Source: Akkermansiaceae bacterium UBA956
GTDB lineage: Bacteria; Verrucomicrobiota; Verrucomicrobiia; Verrucomicrobiales; Akkermansiaceae
Assembly: GCA_002293145.1 (NCBI GenBank)
Contig: DBCO01000007.1
Coordinates: forward strand, 183,589-247,588
DNA: 64,000 nt
Direction: 5' to 3'
The translations under genes were made by a program, and so were the position numbers. The notes beneath the pieces were generated by a model, which ran no database searches, was not told the origin of the DNA, and worked only from the letters and a program-made list of their open reading frames with translations. Positions 41,642-53,803 of the stretch are shown in pieces (within the stretch, counting starts at the first letter, position 1; every line of letters begins with the position of its first letter).

Positions 41642-44533
41642 TTATTTTTCGGCTTTGGACTGAATGGTGATTTTCAGCGCGTTGTCTTTTTGCAGGTATT
41701 GCTTGGCGAGGGCGTTGATTTCATCGAGGCTGATGCTTTCGTAATCTGCTTTGCGATTGCGGGCAAGGTCGAGAATTTCGGGCTTTTCCTGGCTACGCAT
41801 CATCACAGTGCTGAGCCAGTAGCTGTTGTCGCGCAGAGTTTTGTCCATGGCAGCAAGTGTGGGCTTGAGTGCTCGGTCGAGCTCATCGGCCGTTGCTCCT
41901 TTTGCGGCGAGTTCATCACCGATATTGAGAATTACATCTAACAGTTTTTCAAGATCCTCGGGTTTGCCAATCGACATGGCGGAGATGAAGCCATATTTCT
42001 CAAGGGCATCGGAGCCATCCACGCCAGCATTCGGGCTATAGGACGCACCAAGCTTTTCGCGAATTTCTTCACGTAGGCGATCGCTCAAAATTTCTGAGAG
42101 AACATTGAGGCGGCGGCTTTCCTTGGTGTTATCGCGCAGGCCTTTGGTCTTCCAGTTGATCATGGCGACGGCTTGGGGGACTTTGCTGTCGTAGGTTTCA
42201 TCGCGACGCGCTGGGGCATCAGGAGTTTTTACTTGTCGCAGAGGGCTGAGGTCAGTGGGAGCTGCGTTGCGTTGGGGAAGTGCGCCAACGGTTTTGAGCA
42301 ATACGGGCAGGAGTGCTTCCTCGGTGAAGTCACCGACGATGCTGAGCTCGATGGGAGCTGTGGTGAGTGCTGGAGTGAGCCATTGCTTAACGTCATCTGC
42401 GATGTAAGCAGCGAGCGCGGATGTGGGCGGCATCATGTAACGCTCATCATTGCCGTGGAGCCATGCCTCGATCTTGGTTTGCGGTCCTGCTTGTGAGTGC
42501 TTGAGCTGTTGATCGATCATGGGCAATGCGGCCTTGAATTGGCGCATGGCTTCATCGCGATAGCCCGGATCAAGGAGTGATGCACAGAACAGTTGCAATT
42601 GGAGCTCCATATCATCTGGTGTAGTATTTCCTGAGAGTGTGAAGGCATCTTCGCCGATGCCGAGGGTGAACTCGACGTTTTTGCCGGCGAGGATTTGTTG
42701 CAATTCATCGGTGCTATGTTTGCCGAGACCGCCTGCGTTGTAGACTGCGTTAGCGAGCAAATTGAGTCCGGGTTTATCTTTTGGCATGGTGAGTTGACCA
42801 TTACCAAAGCGCGCAATCATGCTGATCGCATTTTTGGTGAAATCGGTGCGTTTGAGGTTTACTTTGATGCCATTGCTTAGCTCGATTTGAGAGATCGAGA
42901 GATCGGCAATGTCGTTGCGCTTGGCTATGCTGCCCTTGGGGCCGAATTCCGTGTAACCAAAGGTCTGACTGGCGCGTTGTTCTGGTGCTGTGACGGCTGT
43001 TTTTGCGGATTCAGCATAAAGTGCCGCGAGTTCATCTTTGCTTGATTCGGGGGCTTCTTTGGTGCTGAGGATGAGGTGGTAACCGTCAACTTGCCAGAAT
43101 TCTTGAAACGCTTTTTGGCATGTGGCGGCATCGATGGCATCGAGTGCTTTTTTCGCTAGATCCAGATCGGTTCGAGGAGATGAGAAAACCGAGCCATCAT
43201 TGATCGACTGGGCTAGGGCGGTTGCGAGGGCATCGGACTTACGAGTGGCCGCTGCTTTGAGTTGTTGCTCATAAGCATTGAGAATATTCGCTTTGGCTTC
43301 ATTGATCTCATCTGCTGTGAAACCGAATTCGAGTGCGCGGCGAAACTCTTGTTCTAGCACTTTTACAGCATCTTTCCAGTTGTCGTCTTTGGCGGTGATA
43401 TCAATGCTGCCCATGTCGACAAATTGAAACATCGGACTGCGAGAGGCGCTACCAGAGAGGATGCTAGTGTTTTCCTGTTTCGTGATGCGTTGGAAGCGGC
43501 GATTGAGGATCGAGTGCGCTACGCTGAGTGGCATGCGTGAAGCGCGGACTTCTGAAGTGTCAGGAAGCACGGTGTAGGGCTTGATCGCGAGGAGGGAGAT
43601 ATCAGTGCTGGACAATTCTTTATCGGTAAAAAGAGCGGCTTGAATGCCTTGAGGTGCTTCGATTTTTCCGAGGTCGGGATTTCCACCCGGGCTTGCGGGG
43701 TTTTTTACGTCGCCAAAAGTCTGCTTGATCACTTCCTCAGTAGCCTTCGGGTCGATATCACCAACGACGATGAATGTCATGCGTTGAGGCGTGTAGTATC
43801 TACTGTAAAAGTCGACGAAACGATCACGGGGCGCCGTGCTGATGACTTCTTCCGTGCCAATGGGGAAGCGGTGTGGGAGCAGTGATTGAGGAAGGAGTTG
43901 GGTGAACTGCTTCTGCATCATGCGGTAGTTAACGGAATCACGGCTGATTTTTTCTGAGAGAATGACGCCGCGTTCTTTATCGATTTCTTCTGGTTTGAGA
44001 AGGGCTCCATCGGCAAAATCGCGCATGACGGTGTAAGCGAGCTTTACGGTTTCTTCGGAGAGATCGGGCAGATCGAGCATGTAAACGGTCTCGTCAAAAG
44101 AGGTGTAAGCATTGACGTGAGCGCCGAAGCCGATACCAAGGCGTTGCATGCGTGGCACGAGTTCATCAGGGGTGAAATTTTTGGAACCATTGAAGACCAT
44201 GTGCTCCAAGAAATGAGCCACACCGCGTTGGTCATCTGCCTCCATGAGCGAGCCAGCGGCGATGTGCATGCGTAAGGAGACGCGTTGAGGAGGTTCGGTG
44301 TTAGGGTAGATCATGTAGCGCATGCCATTGGGAAGTGCTCCAAAGGTGGTCTTGGAGTCGGCTGCGATGTCGGAACTGGAATGCGGCCAAGGCTTAGAGG
44401 GGGCGATGGCCACGGTGGCATCTTCCTTGATGGTTTGTTTGGACGCTTGGTCTTTGTTTTGGTTTTTGCCCCAGTAAAAAAAGGCAACAGCTGCTACAGA
44501 AAGTAGCACAATAAGCGGGATCGTTTTGCGCAT
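41642..44533 (-). CDS. M16-family (insulinase-like) metalloprotease, two-domain
   Basis: A 963-aa protein with an N-terminal hydrophobic segment (IPLIVLLSVAAVAFFYW) that anchors or exports it. The zinc motif HFLEH is in GVAHFLEHMVFNGSK at ~106, with the downstream Glu of the family around residue ~180. The protein consists of two M16 halves; the C-terminal half (SQIELSNGIKVNLKR...) keeps the fold without the HxxEH motif, as usual for single-chain M16 proteases. It degrades peptides. Monocistronic. Confidence 0.93.
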   Translation of the reverse strand: MRKTIPLIVLLSVAAVAFFYWGKNQNKDQASKQTIKEDATVAIAPSKPWPHSSSDIAADSKTTFGALPNGMRYMIYPNTEPPQRVSLRMHIAAGSLMEADDQRGVAHFLEHMVFNGSKNFTPDELVPRMQRLGIGFGAHVNAYTSFDETVYMLDLPDLSEETVKLAYTVMRDFADGALLKPEEIDKERGVILSEKISRDSVNYRMMQKQFTQLLPQSLLPHRFPIGTEEVISTAPRDRFVDFYSRYYTPQRMTFIVVGDIDPKATEEVIKQTFGDVKNPASPGGNPDLGKIEAPQGIQAALFTDKELSSTDISLLAIKPYTVLPDTSEVRASRMPLSVAHSILNRRFQRITKQENTSILSGSASRSPMFQFVDMGSIDITAKDDNWKDAVKVLEQEFRRALEFGFTADEINEAKANILNAYEQQLKAAATRKSDALATALAQSINDGSVFSSPRTDLDLAKKALDAIDAATCQKAFQEFWQVDGYHLILSTKEAPESSKDELAALYAESAKTAVTAPEQRASQTFGYTEFGPKGSIAKRNDIADLSISQIELSNGIKVNLKRTDFTKNAISMIARFGNGQLTMPKDKPGLNLLANAVYNAGGLGKHSTDELQQILAGKNVEFTLGIGEDAFTLSGNTTPDDMELQLQLFCASLLDPGYRDEAMRQFKAALPMIDQQLKHSQAGPQTKIEAWLHGNDERYMMPPTSALAAYIADDVKQWLTPALTTAPIELSIVGDFTEEALLPVLLKTVGALPQRNAAPTDLSPLRQVKTPDAPARRDETYDSKVPQAVAMINWKTKGLRDNTKESRRLNVLSEILSDRLREEIREKLGASYSPNAGVDGSDALEKYGFISAMSIGKPEDLEKLLDVILNIGDELAAKGATADELDRALKPTLAAMDKTLRDNSYWLSTVMMRSQEKPEILDLARNRKADYESISLDEINALAKQYLQKDNALKITIQSKAEK

Positions 44534-44646
44534 GCATTGATTGGAGCGTAACCCGTGGAAGAATCAATGAGATTTTTTTTAATTGTAAAATCGTTGTTGT
44601 CAAACCTCGGGAAGTATGTTGAATTCTGCTCCCGTAACAAGGTCAC

Positions 44647-44730
44647 GCGCACGTGGCGGAATTGGTAGACGCGCTAGTTTCAGGTACTAGTATTGGCAAC
44701 GATGTGGAGGTTCGAGTCCTCTCGTGCGCA
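44647..44730 (+). tRNA. tRNA-Leu (anticodon CAG)
   Basis: An 84-nt class II tRNA with a long variable arm: acceptor GCGCACG/CGTGCGC, anticodon stem-loop CTAGT-TTCAGGT-ACTAG giving CAG, T arm with GGTTCGAGTCC, discriminator A. CCA is not encoded. Confidence 0.96.
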
Positions 44731-44926
44731 CTTTATAGAGTGATTTTGAAAAAAATTAGATCACATCAACCACTTTAGAGCCATTTGTGCGCAAGAATCT
44801 TGATGGGCTCGGGGTGAGGAAACACAGCGTGTAAAATTGCTCTATGAAATTTTTTACACGCCAGAATACTCTTCTTGCGTGATTAAAATCAATCGCGGTC
44901 GGAGACATTTGATTTTTCTCATTAGA

Positions 44927-45775
44927 CTAGGAGCGTGCAGGTGTAGAAAGAATCGCTTCGCACATACGCAAGGAATCGAGATTCTCTCGCACATCGTGAA
45001 CGCGATGCAACATCACCCCTTGCTCACGACCGTATGCCGTTAGGGCGATGGTTGCCCAAGTCCGCGCACCGATGTCAGAGATGCCGGTTCGCTTAGCGAT
45101 GAATGATTTTTTTGACACACCGAGCAGAAGGGGGCAGTTCGCGATGAATAGGCGATGCAGATTTTCCATTAGAGTCCAGTTGTGATCGGCGTTTTTTCCA
45201 AAGCCGATGCCTGGGTCGAAGCACAGACGGTCCGCTGAAATGCCTGCAAGATTGAGCGTGTGAAGACGTTCTTGAAAAAATGCGCTCACGCTATGGACGA
45301 CGTCATCGTATCGCGGATTAATTTGCATGGTTCGCGGATTGCCAAGCATGTGCATGATAATGATGCCGCAATTGGAATCTCGGCATAGATCGATCATGAG
45401 AGGATCGTGGCGTAGACCACTGACATCGTTGACAATGTTGGCGCCAGCGAGTAAAGCCGCCCGAGCTACGATGGCTTTGGAGGTATCGATGGATATCAGT
45501 CCACTCCAAGTTTGGCGCAGGGATTCGATGACGGGAATGACGCGTTGAATTTCCTCATTGGCAGAGACCTCGGGCGCGCCGGGTCGGGTTGATTCACCGC
45601 CTATATCGATAATTTCCGCGCCTTCAGCGATCATACGCAATGCGTGTTGCAATGCGAGTTCACGCGTTGCATGATTGCCTCCATCAGAAAAAGAATCGGG
45701 CGTGGTGTTGAGAATACCCATGATCATGCCGCGCTGTGTTAGATCAAGCATGCGGCCGTTGATGTTCCAAATCAT
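44927..45775 (-). CDS. folP: Dihydropteroate synthase
   Basis: 282 aa from the ATG at 45775 (a TTG lies two codons earlier). A TIM barrel with the signatures MGILNTTPDSFSDGG (~17-31), IDIGGESTRPGAPEVS (~52-67) and DPGIGFGKNADHNW, plus a C-terminal HRVHDV. It joins p-aminobenzoate to the pterin diphosphate in folate synthesis and is the target of sulfonamides. Monocistronic. Confidence 0.95.
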   Translation of the reverse strand: MIWNINGRMLDLTQRGMIMGILNTTPDSFSDGGNHATRELALQHALRMIAEGAEIIDIGGESTRPGAPEVSANEEIQRVIPVIESLRQTWSGLISIDTSKAIVARAALLAGANIVNDVSGLRHDPLMIDLCRDSNCGIIIMHMLGNPRTMQINPRYDDVVHSVSAFFQERLHTLNLAGISADRLCFDPGIGFGKNADHNWTLMENLHRLFIANCPLLLGVSKKSFIAKRTGISDIGARTWATIALTAYGREQGVMLHRVHDVRENLDSLRMCEAILSTPARS

Positions 45776-45832
45776 CAGCAACTAGCTAATGGCAGGAGTG
45801 GAAACTTAGCAAGCAAATGATGGCATGAAAGC

Positions 45833-45866
45833 AAAAAAAGCCCGCTGCGTGATGGCAGCGGGCTGA
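45833..45866 (-). terminator. Terminator of the EF-hand protein gene
   Basis: AGCCCGCTGC / GCAGCGGGCT, a 10-bp perfect stem with a 6-nt loop. The A run before it supplies the U tail for minus-strand RNA. Confidence 0.85.
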
Positions 45867-45898
45867 ATGTAGTGTGTAGTGGTAGCAAAAAATTTCGC

Positions 45899-46378
45899 TT
45901 ATTTACCAGCAGGGCGACCGCCTTTGCCGCCGCCTTTGGGTCCGCCTTTGCCGCCGTCTTTAGGTCCGCCTTTGCCGCCGTCTTTAGGTCCGCCTGGGCG
46001 TCCTGGGCCGCCGCGTTGTGGTCCAGCAGCTTTGCGTTCTTCTTCGCTCAGTTTACCATCGCCGTCTTTATCGAATTTTTCGAGCATTTCTTTTTTACGA
46101 GCTTCTTGCATGGCTGTGCGCTCGTCTTCGCTGAGCGTGCCGTCACCATCGGTGTCGAACTTGGCCTGTGCTTCTTTGCGCATGGCTTCGAATTCGGCAC
46201 GAGCGGCAGCGCGTTCTTCGTCATTGAGTTTGCCGTCGCCGTCTTTGTCGAATTTGGCGATGATTTCGGCAGGAGGTCCGCCTGGAGGGCCTTTGCGCTC
46301 GGGCTTGCCTTCGGGGGCTTGTGCGTTTGCTGCAGCGATCAGGGCGGAGGCGATGATGAGGTTAAATGCGTGTTTCAT
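45899..46378 (-). CDS. Exported EF-hand protein with Gly/Pro/Lys repeats
   Basis: A 159-aa protein with a signal peptide (MKHAFNLIIASALIAAANAQ). Three EF-hand loops: DKDGDGKLNDEE, DTDGDGTLSEDE and DKDGDGKLSEEE. The last ~45 residues are Gly/Pro/Lys repeats (GGPKDGGK, three copies). The pattern is common in Planctomycetes and Verrucomicrobia as exported calcium-binding proteins of unknown role. Monocistronic, with its own terminator. The repeated tail is also visible at DNA level as 24-bp repeats. Confidence 0.9.
   Translation of the reverse strand: MKHAFNLIIASALIAAANAQAPEGKPERKGPPGGPPAEIIAKFDKDGDGKLNDEERAAARAEFEAMRKEAQAKFDTDGDGTLSEDERTAMQEARKKEMLEKFDKDGDGKLSEEERKAAGPQRGGPGRPGGPKDGGKGGPKDGGKGGPKGGGKGGRPAGK
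45915..45986. repeat. 24-bp tandem repeat within the EF-hand gene
   Basis: Two exact units of 24 bp (45939-45962 and 45963-45986), plus a degenerate one before them, encode the GGPKDGGK octapeptide repeats. Confidence 0.85.
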
Positions 46379-46462
46379 GGAGTTGTGTTGTTATTTTGTT
46401 GGAGAGAGCTTTTGACTGCTTTCTACATGATCAAACTCCGCCAATCAGAAAAGGTTGCAAAA

Positions 46463-48334
46463 TTAGATAGATTTTTTTTTCTGATCGATAAAAATCACCA
46501 CTTCGGCTGTTTTGGTACCCAGCAATTGTTGTGCGCGCTTGAGTGCTCCGCGCGTCGAAAGGTTCGGGTTGTTCGGGCTTTCCGGAAACACATTGGACTC
46601 TCCTTTGCTACGATCACAATCATTTTGCAAAATAGCAAGAACACCAGAATTTTTCAGGACGCGATAGACCGATCTTGGGCAACCGGAGATGAGAAGATGC
46701 CGTTGTTGTGAGCGCACAAACGACGCCAATTCCTGGAGGGCCATCACGGATGTGGCATCGAGATGTCGAGCGTTTTTAAGTCTCAGGATAATAACTTTCA
46801 GAGATGGATCTGAGGTGATGCGCTGGATCTGCGAGCGGAAAATTTCCGTCGCACCGAAGAATAAATCTCCCTCGACGTGGACGAGAGAAATGGAGGGATT
46901 TTTGCGGTCTTTAACGCCGTGAATTTCACTGAGATCACCGGATTCAGAGGCATTGTATTCGACGAGGTGGGGTCTACTTGCGCGGCGTAAGAAGAGTGCG
47001 ATGGATACAGCCGCACCGAGGAAAATAGCAGTGTCAAGTGGCGCGATGAGGGACGATGCGAAGGTTGCAATCAGCACTGCGGCATCGTCGGGTGTGGCAC
47101 GCAAGCAAACGCGAATATTGCGCAGATTGAACAAAGAGAAAGCGAGGCCAATAATGAGAGCTGCGAGGGCGGCCTTTGGCACAAAATCGATCAGAGGCAC
47201 ACCCCATGCAGGTGATAGCGCGATGGCTATCGCTACGAGTAAGGTATAGACGCCGCAGAGGAGCGAGGAAAATCGGGTGCGCGCTCCAGAGGATTCATTG
47301 AGAGCAGAGCGCGTTAGCGAGCCTGAAGCGGGCATGCCACCTACGAGTGAGCTTGCTACATTGGCCATGCCAACCGCAAACATGTCCTGGTTTACCTGTG
47401 GTGCTTCACCGGTGCGTGATGCGAGACTTTTTGCCATCACCGTATTTTCCAGTGAGGCGAGGAAGGCGAGCGCAAAAGCCAGGCCCATAAGAGCGCTGAC
47501 ATCATCGAAAATGCCCGTACGATTGAGGAGGGGTAAGCTTAGGGTAAGGTCTTGGAGTTGGAAGGTAGTAAAGCACTCGACTTGAGAAAACAGCCCGATT
47601 TTGTGAAATGCGAGCGTGCCCCAAATCGCTGAGGAAATGATGAGCATGAGCGCAAAGTTCGGCCATCGTGGTTTCCAGCGCATTAGCGCGAGATACCCCA
47701 GTAAAGTTGAGAGCGCGGTGACGACCGAGGGCCAATGGGAACGGTGCATGTTTTTGAAGAGCTCACCGAGTTGGCCGATGAAGGTGCGGGTGTTTGCGCT
47801 ATCAAATTCCACACCGATTACATGCTTTGATTGATTGGCGATAATCAAAACGGCGGCACCTGCAATGTAGCCGACGAGAACGGATCGGGAAATGTATTGC
47901 AGTAAATCGGCAATACGCAATAGGGCCCCGAGCAAGCAAAAAATTCCGACCATCATCACCAAAAGTGGAATCAATTCCACCTCGCGCGCGCGCAAGGCTG
48001 GAGAAGCCGCGAAGAATGAGAATAGCATGAAGGCTGTGGCATTAGTGGGGCCTAGAATGGTGTGGCGTGAACCAGCAAACAGCGGTGCGACGATCGCGGC
48101 CACAGCAGAGCATACGATGCCATAGACGATCGGTAGTTCCGCAATCGCGGCGTAGGCGATACCTTGAGGTATTGCTAAAACTGTAACATTCAGAGCTGCG
48201 CGTGCATCTGCTTGCAGCTTGAACAAATCGTATCGCCGCAGCGGGCCAATCCACGGGGTCATTTCAAGGACCTCACCCGTGAAGAACGAGCGAACACCTT
48301 GAAGCACACGGCTGACTGGATGTCGTGTAAGCAT
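46463..48334 (-). CDS. SulP-family anion transporter with STAS domain
   Basis: 623 aa from the ATG at 48334 (MLTRHPVSRVL). An upstream ATG at 48400 would lie inside the LptF/G-type gene. The core has the SulP signatures: VTVLAIPQGIAYAAIAELP and VGMANVASSLVGGMPASGSL, with about 10-12 membrane helices. The C-terminal STAS domain (~470-600) includes VIILRLKNARHLDATSVMAL, where the serine/threonine-containing loop faces regulators. It should move sulfate, bicarbonate or another anion. It overlaps the LptF/G-type gene end, so the two are co-transcribed. Confidence 0.9.
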   Translation of the reverse strand: MLTRHPVSRVLQGVRSFFTGEVLEMTPWIGPLRRYDLFKLQADARAALNVTVLAIPQGIAYAAIAELPIVYGIVCSAVAAIVAPLFAGSRHTILGPTNATAFMLFSFFAASPALRAREVELIPLLVMMVGIFCLLGALLRIADLLQYISRSVLVGYIAGAAVLIIANQSKHVIGVEFDSANTRTFIGQLGELFKNMHRSHWPSVVTALSTLLGYLALMRWKPRWPNFALMLIISSAIWGTLAFHKIGLFSQVECFTTFQLQDLTLSLPLLNRTGIFDDVSALMGLAFALAFLASLENTVMAKSLASRTGEAPQVNQDMFAVGMANVASSLVGGMPASGSLTRSALNESSGARTRFSSLLCGVYTLLVAIAIALSPAWGVPLIDFVPKAALAALIIGLAFSLFNLRNIRVCLRATPDDAAVLIATFASSLIAPLDTAIFLGAAVSIALFLRRASRPHLVEYNASESGDLSEIHGVKDRKNPSISLVHVEGDLFFGATEIFRSQIQRITSDPSLKVIILRLKNARHLDATSVMALQELASFVRSQQRHLLISGCPRSVYRVLKNSGVLAILQNDCDRSKGESNVFPESPNNPNLSTRGALKRAQQLLGTKTAEVVIFIDQKKKSI

Positions 48335-48344
48335 GGGGAATGGT

Positions 48345-49442
48345 TTAGCGGAATCGGACGCGGTGGAAGAGGTGGATGCCGACGAGAATGCAAAGCACAT
48401 TTGGAGACCACAGGATGATCATCGCTTTGTCAACGTCTCCTGATTTTTGAGCTACGAGCGTGAAAATGAAATATCCAGCACCTAACAATAGGGCGAGAAT
48501 GATGCCTGATGTCGAGTCCTGTCTGCGGCGCGCGAGGCTAAGGGGAATGGCGATGAAAGCGAAACAAAATGTTGCCATCGCGAAGGTATAGCGCTGGATG
48601 ATAGAAGAGTGGAATTTTGCAATAGTAATCGGTTTGAGTCCGGGCGGAGGATTGCTCAGGTAGTGGCGAATTTCTTGCTCCGTCATGCTATTCGCGCGGA
48701 ATTTTTTTTCGCGAAGCAAATCGTATTTCCACGGTGCAGCGGAAGCGAGGATGATTTGGAGTTCTTGATTTTTGCCAGTGCTCTCGATGTAGGCCGAATT
48801 CATCGTGAGCTTGATTTGTTTTTTGAGCGGGTCTACACCTAAGCCTGCATCTTCTGCGTAAACATATTCGCAACCTGTGTTCTCGGTCTTTTTTTTCGGA
48901 TCGGGTAGGCGATAAATATGCAGATTTTGTAGTTTTTTGCCATCCTTGCTCTGTACGAAAATGCGAAGATTTTCAATTTGCGAAGTGATCATGCCGGGTT
49001 TGATCAAGTCTTTGGGATTTCGCTCTACAGCATCGTAGACGACGTTGTCGATCCGAGCGTTAGCTCGTGGGACGATGGAGGTGTTGATCCATAAGCAAAG
49101 AGAAGACAGTAAAGCACCTAATATGATAACGGGAAGAGCCACTCGCGGCAAGCTTAGGCCGGCGAGTTGCAATGCGTTGAGCTCATTCTCTGCGGATAGC
49201 CTGCCGAAAACGAGCATCACGGCTGCCATGAAGCCCCATGGTATGGTGAACATCAACGACTTCGGAAAAACATTGAGTATGAATTTTCCAACTAAGGGCA
49301 AGGGAACTCGATTTTCGACGAGCAGAGGGCGAATTTCTTGGAATATTTGACCAAGCACGATGAACAAGCTCAAGGCCACTACGGCATAGACCGTGGCTTG
49401 GAGAACTTGAAAAAACAAATACCGATCAGAAATGCGAAACAT
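48345..49442 (-). CDS. LptF/LptG-type lipopolysaccharide export permease
   Basis: A 365-aa protein with six helices in two groups of three around a periplasmic beta domain. The start ISDRYLFFQVLQATVYAVVA and FGRLSAENELNALQLAGLS (~80-98, the coupling-helix region) are typical of the YjgP/YjgQ family. LptF/G take LPS from the inner membrane with the LptB ATPase. Only one member is present here; its partner must be elsewhere. Located just upstream of the SulP gene. Confidence 0.9.
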   Translation of the reverse strand: MFRISDRYLFFQVLQATVYAVVALSLFIVLGQIFQEIRPLLVENRVPLPLVGKFILNVFPKSLMFTIPWGFMAAVMLVFGRLSAENELNALQLAGLSLPRVALPVIILGALLSSLCLWINTSIVPRANARIDNVVYDAVERNPKDLIKPGMITSQIENLRIFVQSKDGKKLQNLHIYRLPDPKKKTENTGCEYVYAEDAGLGVDPLKKQIKLTMNSAYIESTGKNQELQIILASAAPWKYDLLREKKFRANSMTEQEIRHYLSNPPPGLKPITIAKFHSSIIQRYTFAMATFCFAFIAIPLSLARRRQDSTSGIILALLLGAGYFIFTLVAQKSGDVDKAMIILWSPNVLCILVGIHLFHRVRFR

Positions 49443-49507
49443 TCGTTGCTGAGATGGACTTTCGCCGGAAGCGCTTGCTTTGTCGAGTCAACAGGTGGAT
49501 TTGAGAT

Positions 49508-49539
49508 AAAAAAAATCCCATTCGATAATCGAATGGAAT
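49508..49539 (-). terminator. Terminator of the M15-like peptidase gene
   Basis: CCATTCG / CGAATGG stem with an ATAAT loop. The A run before it makes a U tail on minus-strand RNA. Confidence 0.75.
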
Positions 49540-49578
49540 TGTTAGAAAATTGGCAAACATTGCAAGGAATGTATGCGA

Positions 49579-50226
49579 TCACCAGTCGACGTTTTGACCG
49601 CGCGAGTCAATGTGAGTGAATCCATAGTAGCCACCAACTCCGCCGCGGAATAGGCCGCGATTGCGCAGGCTGCGTGCGGTGCGCGTGATGGTTGCAGCAT
49701 TGGTGTGGAAGGTAACATCACAAGCAAAATTTGTCTGGTGCCAAGAGGCTCGCTTTGCTCCTGCGCAGCGTGCGTTGTAGACAGGGGCGCGGTAGATCGA
49801 AACGAGTTCACGAACTGGCACGTTGATGCTCTTCGAGATGTAATCGATTACTTTCAAAGTGGTGCCGATGTTTTTCCATAATTCTTGTGGTGGCAGGGAG
49901 TTCCAAAGCGAGCCTTTTTGTTTGGCATGAGCAGAGATCACTTGCTGCACTGTAATTTTTCCCAACTTCAAGTTCGCGATGAAGTCGACATATCCATTGA
50001 GATTGCGACCTTGTCTTTCAACCCAAATGGCAGGGAGCTCATCGTAATTCAAAGTTGGGTCTGTAGGCTTGCGCGAAAAGAAACCAGAAGCTGATTGCGA
50101 ACCCGCGACTATGGCAGCTCCTACCGACCCCATGATCCCTAAGGCTTTGCGGCGGCAGACGAGTGACCATTCAGGAGTGACTGGAGTAATGATTTGCGAT
50201 AGCGTGGAAAATGTTTTGTTAAGCAT
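49579..50226 (-). CDS. M15-like D,D-peptidase (YcbK/DUF882 type), possibly Tat-exported
   Basis: A 215-aa protein. Around residues 25-45 is a twin-arginine-like signal (CRRKALGIMGSVGAAIVAGS). The C-terminal domain has the zinc motif of M15 peptidases: SIYRAPVYNA, then HQTNFACDVTF (the H-x6-D pattern) and GGYYGFTHIDSRG (the H-x-D pattern). Family members cut peptidoglycan cross-links or D-Ala-D-Ala stems. Some residues of the standard motif are shifted, so activity is likely but not sure. Monocistronic with a terminator. Confidence 0.75.
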   Translation of the reverse strand: MLNKTFSTLSQIITPVTPEWSLVCRRKALGIMGSVGAAIVAGSQSASGFFSRKPTDPTLNYDELPAIWVERQGRNLNGYVDFIANLKLGKITVQQVISAHAKQKGSLWNSLPPQELWKNIGTTLKVIDYISKSINVPVRELVSIYRAPVYNARCAGAKRASWHQTNFACDVTFHTNAATITRTARSLRNRGLFRGGVGGYYGFTHIDSRGQNVDW

Positions 50227-50536
50227 GATACAAGGGAGGATATGAGGCTCAAGGGGTGATCAGGAAGTTTGGTTAAGAAGGGGAAAAATTTGATGATAAA
50301 GATTACTACTTCATTTAAGCCCTTATCGTGCCAATCTCAAGTATTTTTTTGTAAAAATGGAAAAATACCGCGCGAATGAGGGGAATTGATGATGGAGTTG
50401 ATCGCTTGCAGTCTCAATAAATCTGGGCATAACCATACGGGAGTGCGGTATGGAGGTTCGTAAGTTGCACGAAATTCTCGGAGATGTTCATGCTTTTCTT
50501 TACAAGATTCGCTGGCTGTGGCAATCGTGCCGAGCG

Positions 50537-53203
<2,667 letters not shown>

Positions 53204-53227
53204 TGCTCTTTGAGAGGGGTAAAATGT

Positions 53228-53803
53228 CTAGCGATATATTCCCTGTTGCTCAATCCATGCGAGAACCTTGGGATGCAACCAGTCAGCACGAAGATGATCA
53301 GGCCCTTGGCGCTCGCGTAGCGCGCTGGATGAGGCGGGATGGATGCCCTGTAGTGCTTTCATCCGATATCCCTCCCGCGGAACGGGAGCTTGATCACGGG
53401 TAAACACCAGAAATATTACTGATTTGGCAAGGATTTCTGGGTTTTGCCAGCGCGGTAGCGCTTCCCATTGATCATAGCCCATAATCCAAAACCATTCGGT
53501 TTCTGGTTCGAGCGCGGTGAAGTGCTCGACGGTCCGGTAGCTGTAAGCGGGAGCTGCTTGCAGAGCATCGAAGTCGCTGACTAGCATTCCGTTCTGATCT
53601 TCAGTAGCTATCTCAAGCATGTTGAGTCTATCGATGATCGATGCACTGCTGGGTGTGATTTTGTGTGGTGAAATCCAGCAGGGGAGGAAAATCACGCTGT
53701 CGAGTGATAATTGCTCACGTGCCATCCGCGCGATGTGCAGGTGTCCCTCGTGAACGGGATCAAAAGTTCCACCAAACAGGGCTTTGCGGGCGCGAGCGTT
53801 CAT
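53228..53803 (-). CDS. nadD: Nicotinate-nucleotide adenylyltransferase
   Basis: 191 aa from the ATG at 53803 (MNARARKALFGGTFDPVHEG). The nucleotidyl-transferase motif GGTFDPVHEGHLHIA is at ~10-24, and the C-terminal ISSSxIR-type block is SSALRERQG. It adenylates nicotinate mononucleotide in NAD synthesis. Its ATG overlaps the stop of the Fe-S partner gene by 4 bp. The frame extends upstream, but the overlapping ATG is the natural start. Confidence 0.92.
   Translation of the reverse strand: MNARARKALFGGTFDPVHEGHLHIARMAREQLSLDSVIFLPCWISPHKITPSSASIIDRLNMLEIATEDQNGMLVSDFDALQAAPAYSYRTVEHFTALEPETEWFWIMGYDQWEALPRWQNPEILAKSVIFLVFTRDQAPVPREGYRMKALQGIHPASSSALRERQGPDHLRADWLHPKVLAWIEQQGIYR

Noticed and set aside
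45872..46711. Phe/Ala-rich 279-codon frame on the plus strand
   Set aside because: It is the antisense of the EF-hand gene and its repeats; a shadow caused by repetitive Gly/Lys codons.
50450..50536. Upstream extension of valS
   Set aside because: The 29 extra residues do not resemble ValS; the ATG at 50537 matches the family start.
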